Part shown: piece after piece, positions 59,458 to 64,000 of the stretch
Layout of the letters: every line of letters begins with the position of its first letter
Numbering within the stretch: the stretch's first letter is position 1
From: Zychaea mexicana
Taxonomy: Eukaryota; Mucoromycota; Mucoromycetes; Mucorales; Lichtheimiaceae
Direction: 5' to 3'
NCBI RefSeq assembly: GCF_025766255.1
Contig: NW_026516668.1
Coordinates: 787,542-851,541, forward strand
Length of the DNA: 64,000 nt
Program-made: the position numbers and the translations under genes
Notes under the pieces: generated by a model
Databases searched by the model: none
The model's input: the letters and a program-made list of their open reading frames with translations, nothing else
Told to the model about the DNA's origin: nothing

Positions 59458-60310
59458 TTAGTCTCTTTTTGGAGAAATGAAGACAGTTGGCGATGGACTA
59501 CGATCAGGGACCGGAACTGACAAACTTTCCACAACATTGCTGAAAGCCAACTTTCGTTCTTGGATCAACATTGCATTTTCCAACTTATCAGCTAAGTTCA
59601 AGTAGTGGTTCTAATAGTGGTAAAAAACAGAAATTAATGTTAATTAACTATTGAAGAGTATTTTCAGTCCTACGTGTATCAATGTACTAACCTTCCAGTA
59701 TAAAAGACATGCCAGTGTTTGTCTAAAACATCGTAACTCTTTGCAATGAACAAGAATTAGCAACTGTCGCACCAAAGAAGCAACTGTTATACCATTAAAT
59801 CTTCTTGACAATGAACATGTATCCATTGAACTCTATTTTGAAAACATTTTAAAATTCACAAGTGATTTTAATTCATACATTCAAGGTCATCTTCAACTTA
59901 CTAGCCCAATCCATGCCAAGTAAACTGCATTCGTCAGCATCATATCCACCATCGGAGAGAACCTTCATAATATCATCAAGCAGAATGTTCTTGGACTGCT
60001 ATCTGACCAGGGTTTTATCAGAAGTCGATGCTTTCCACTCGTTCGCGCAGAGCTCCATATCAAAAACGCAAAGACTTTATGACGATCACCCAAAATTTTG
60101 CCATGTAATTGACGAGCAGCCTTCGCTACATTGCTTGTTTTTTCACCACTAAATGCGTTAAAATCAGCAATCCAAAGAATTTGTAATACTGATATACTTT
60201 TTAAACTTTTGAGAACTCACATAATGGGCATAAGATCAGTGTCTCGCAGTAAAATGCTGGTGACTTGATAGAAAACTTGCAAGAAGTACATTTCAGTGGT
60301 TTCTTTGTAT
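59458..60310 (-). pseudogene. Decayed remnant of an unclassified, probably multicopy gene
   Basis: On the minus strand, exon-like pieces are readable: EMYFLQVFYQVTSILLRDTD (~60300-60235), NVAKAARQLHGKILGDRHKV then DMELCANEWKAST (~60150-60040), DDIMKVLSDGGYDADECSLL with GMDWA (~59990-59900), and a 3' exon NHYLNLADKLENAMLIQERK ending at 59458. One intron (59611-59692, GTTAGT...TATTAG) joins LLYWK to NHYLNL in phase. Stops and frame changes between the other pieces show decay. I recall similar KILGDRHKVFAFD text from repetitive predicted proteins of Mucorales, but this is memory and not a search result. Function unknown. Confidence 0.5.
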
Positions 60311-60739
60311 TTAACTGTTTCTTATGCTAAATACAAATCAAAAAGGGTGTTCATTGACGCAAGTGTGGTGCATCCCATTATAAATCGCCAAAAACTGAAA
60401 TCTAATAAAAGATCAAACGTAAAAGGACATCCGCTTTTTTGGTTCACACATTCGTCTTTGTTTTAGTTATGCATGTTACAACGTTAATATAGACATGGTC
60501 CCCAATATTATTTATACCTTGTTATGCAAAAACCATATCCCCGACTCTTTAGTGTAAATGTGTATCATTACAGAGAGTGTAACATGTGATAGAAAAAACA
60601 CAAAGTAGGAAGTGCATAATGTGTTATGGTAGAAGATATGTAGAAGCATACAGATGTATTAAAATATAAGAGGGGCTCTGTACTACTACTGGACACTTCG
60701 ACTTGCTCTTAATCTCCACTTTTTTTTTTTTTTGGCACA

Positions 60740-63700
60740 ATGGACCTCAATCGCAACGAATTGTTAGTTGCGTGCTTCTGTCCAGTGAGCTCGAGGGCAA
60801 ATAGCAACACTGGCTTCCAAATGGTGCCAAGCAGAACGCACGAATATCATCAGCGGCGCGTTTTAAATGGTGCTTCACAGAGTTACTCACACAATGGTAC
60901 TTGTTTTACACGCATCCCGAAGATTGAGTTTATCAATGTATCTTGTATATCTACTAGTGGGTGCCATTGTAGCCAATATTGAAGCCAATTTGCGCCAAAG
61001 CTCAACTCCATCACCGTTGCGGCCAGGCGACGATACTGATATGGACATGGATGATGATGTGGTGGTCGATTCTTCCTCCCCTGGTATGAGACTTATATTG
61101 TTAGTGTAATAGATGTGCGAATAAGTCATTTATCGTTATTATGTAATGTAGACGTCGTTTCAAGTCTTCATGTCCCTTTTTCTGCCGAGGATAATGTGTT
61201 CGCAGTTGAGGATGAAGTTGCCGATGGAGAGCAAAATGACAATGATCTTGTCATAAGTGCTGCTGATGTTGAGTTCGGTAATGATGGGGGCGAAATGCAT
61301 AGTGAGGCAGCCGCCATTGACGCAGGTTGGTTTATGAAAGGCAGTTTTATTGAATCAAATAGAAGAGCTCTGAACCACACGGTACTCACAACCATTTTTT
61401 CCAAATATTAACCAAAGACACTCACCTTGGTCCTCCCCCTCCTCCTCCTGTTGCCGGAATTCATAATTATCCGCATCCCTTTGTCCTTGTCGTTCTCTTC
61501 CTCGTGCTTTTCCAATTACACTTCGTTTCCGAGCACTTGTCATGCATCATCATCGACTTTCGCGTTCTACTTCTTGGTGATCTCCGGCCAAACTTTTCCA
61601 TCCCTACCTCGCTTGCTACTCTCCGTCGTATCACTGGCTTCTCTGCACTGACCGATCACTTGCGTAAATATGTGTGCTGCTCTCGTTGCCACAGCCTATA
61701 TCTTGCATCTGATCCTCATTGCCCAAGAACATGCACCAACGACGATATCCGCTACAACAGTTTATGCGACAACGAATTGTTCAAGACTGTCGGTAATCTT
61801 TGGGTGCCTATAAAAGAGTATGCCTATCAGCCCTTGTCTGCGACTATTGAGAGGCTTTTTTTGCGGCATGGATTCGAGGCAAAGATTGAGGAATGGCGGA
61901 GCCGTAGACGAATTGTTGATAACTCGTTTGACATTTACGACGGTGACATGTGGCGGGAGTTTCGTGATCGTGAAGGCAGGCCGTTTGTTGAGTCAGCACC
62001 GTTCACTGTTGTTCACACTCAACGTAGATTGGTTTGGCCCGTTTCTGAACTCCACGTATTCAAACGGTGCCATATACTTGTCCATAAACAATCTACCACG
62101 ATCTGAGCGCTACAAGTCAGAAAACCTCATTTTTCTTGGTGTAATGCCTGGCCCACGGGAAGCGAGTACATCTGACATCCACCATTACCTTCGACCCTTG
62201 GTTGATGAATTGTTGGAATGGTACGGCGGTAAAACCATCAGGACGTGCCAGTATCCACAGGGAACACTTGTCCGCTTGGCGTTGTTCGTCAATGCTTGTG
62301 ATATCCCTGCCGCAAGGAAACAAGCGGTTTCACCTCGCATGCGAGCCTTTGCGCCTGTCACAAATGCGTCCGTCAATTCAACGTTTTCCCTGGCACCACC
62401 AACATCGACTACTCCGGGTTTGACGTTGCTAGTTGGGTGCTGCGAACGCGGGAGGACAACCGGGCTTATGCTGAGCAATGGCGGAATGCTGAGACGATGA
62501 TGGCTCGACGAGAACTGGAACGGGAAAATGGGACGAGATGGTCAGAGCTGCACCGTTTGGGCTACTTTGATCCTGTTCGTTGCACGATCATCGACCCGAT
62601 GCATAATTTGTTTCTCGGCACAACAAAGCGTATGGCAAAGGTCTGGATTGACCGAGACCTCCTCACCAGAACCGACCTTCAACAGATGCAAGTGCTCGCG
62701 GACGGTATTGTTCTCCCTCCCGATTATGTTGCCTTGCACCGCAAAATCGAAAGTGGCTTCTCATTCATGACCGCAGATGATTGGAAGTCGTGGTGCATCG
62801 TATACTCGCCTTTTGTGCTTGACGGCCACCTTCCTAGAAGATACCTCCAAAACTGGTTGAAGTTTGTCGACGCTTGTCGTTTGCTGGTTAAGCCATCAAT
62901 TACCGTGGACGAAACTGCAGTAGCAGATACTCTTCTCACAGATTTCTGTACTGGTGTCGAGCAGATATATGGCCCAGAGGAGATCACACCGAACATGCAC
63001 CTTCATATGCACTTGGCCGCAACGATCAATGATTTCGGGCCGTTATACGCTTACTGGCTCTTCTCGTTTGAGCGCTATAACGGATACCTCAAGGAGATCG
63101 ACACCAACCAAAAGGACTCGTTCGAAATGACGTTCATGAAGAAGTTCTTGCAGAAGACTGGTGCTCGCGATTTCGTTCGATCGTTTGAAGCCCTCTTCCA
63201 ACACCATCAACATCATTTCTCCTTCCTAAACAGCTTTCTCGACCTTGTACACCCGATCCCACGCGCAGCTGATGTTGTCCAGCGTCAATTCGATGTTCAT
63301 GCGTTTTTGGCGTTGTCGACGGATGTTGGAACCATCCACTACGTTACAGGAAGTGAGCCGCTGCCGCCAGATGTATACCCCTTGCATTATGGACGGATAG
63401 CGTTTATGCCTGAGCAACTGTACAATTTCTTGTTGGCATTTTACCGTGCTGTATATGACGATCATCTCGTTCACTATACCCAAGCTGGTGATGGGCAAGT
63501 TTTCGTCAATAACCAGTACTGGAAAATGAAGACGATAACGATGATGGGGCAGATTTACCGCAGTGCTGAAGCGAGATCGCGACGTGGTGCCCACGCTCAA
63601 GTTCTGTTCCACGTAGACGATCGCGGAGAAGCAATGGCCTGGCCATGCGAGATCCAATTTTTCTTTCGGCATGTGCAGTTCGTTCGTGGGCAGCAGACAG

Positions 63701-63972
63701 AGCATGTATTTGCATATGTCTGATGGTACAGCATCCACAGAGATAATGATGGTCGCCGATTTACGGATCCTTATCTTGAAACGTGGTGTAGCCGTTTTCG
63801 AAGTGAAGCGATGGATTGCATTGTACCTGTTCCTCGTTTATATGGACAAGTTGCTATTGTAAAACTGGCACACAAAGAAATGCAAATCCAGAACAGTAGT
63901 GCTTCCGTTAGCAAAAAAGATGCTAGCATAAGCAACTATAACTTTTTACTCGCTTTTTTTCTTGCCTACTAA
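60740..63972 (+). pseudogene. Decayed Plavaka/Tnp2-like (CACTA superfamily) transposase
   Basis: The N-terminal part (60740-61400) has a Cys-containing start (VACFCPVSSRANSNTG), an acidic stretch (DDTDMDMDDDVVVD) and probable introns (one near 61083-61152, GTATGA...TGTAG). From about 61380 one frame reads PPPPPPVAGIHNYPHPF, then a Cys motif CCSRCHSLY, EAKIEEWRSR, and shifts by one base near 62005 to LNVDWFGPFLNSTYSNGAIY and PREASTSDIHHYLRPLVDEL. A second shift near 62318 returns to the first frame: FTSHASLCACHKC, then the family hallmark DPMHNLFLGTTKRM and MHLHMHLAATINDFGPLYAY with WLFSFERYNG. An in-frame TGA at 63721-63723 interrupts the tail, after which similarity-like text (WCSRF, AMDCIVPVPRLYGQVA) continues to TAA at 63970. 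Two frame breaks and one stop make it a pseudogene, unless they are sequencing errors. Confidence 0.8.
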
Positions 63973-64000
63973 AAATTTTCAATATTCCATGTTTCTCTGT

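Overview
The window is nuclear DNA of a filamentous fungus. Intron-rich genes (about 62 spliceosomal introns, mostly 50-120 nt, GT-AG with CTAAC-like branch sites), SPX/ankyrin/GDPD, Nup82/Nup88 and SHG1 proteins, Q/N/H/S-rich low complexity and Plavaka-type transposon debris point to an early-diverging lineage. Mucoromycota, probably Mucorales, is an inference from gene structure and transposon style, not a database result. No rRNA, tRNA, CRISPR or bacterial signal was seen. I rebuilt all exon models by hand from splice sites and checked that phases close.

Layout: 1-892, 3' part of an unrecognised Ser-rich gene. 1337-2435(+), ribose-5-phosphate isomerase. 3400-4383(-), linker histone H1. 4957-6915(-), PH-domain protein. 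6916-12260, gene-poor. 12261-14167(-), bestrophin-like channel. 14698-17923(-), Nup82/Nup88 nucleoporin. 17924-22658, gene-poor, holding one copy of a dispersed repeat. 22659-24482(+), unknown low-complexity protein. 24992-26308(+), MDR oxidoreductase. 26309-33742, gene-poor, with a composite inverted-repeat element (about 29.6-32.5 kb) carrying two 14-bp minisatellite arrays. 33743-34993(-), SUA5. 35300-36817(-), PSP1-domain protein. 36818-39604, gene-poor, second repeat copy. 39605-41825(-), compact two-module AAA ATPase. 41962-43485(-), Trp-motif disordered protein. 43935-48362(-), GDE1 (SPX-ankyrin-GDPD). 50667-51154(+), SHG1. 51360-53195(-), sugar transporter. 54328-56848(-), DHA2-type MFS exporter. 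From about 58 kb to the end the DNA is a cluster of decayed mobile-element genes: a Tc1/mariner-like transposase, a remnant resembling a multicopy Mucorales family, and a Plavaka/Tnp2-like transposase with two frame breaks and an internal stop.

The intact genes are mostly housekeeping: pentose phosphate pathway, chromatin (H1, the SHG1 subunit of COMPASS), nuclear pore, tRNA t6A synthesis, phospholipid and phosphate metabolism, and membrane transport. They form no pathway cluster. The most unusual structure is the foldback-like element at 29.6-32.5 kb. The least explained intact proteins are those at 22659-24482 and 41962-43485.
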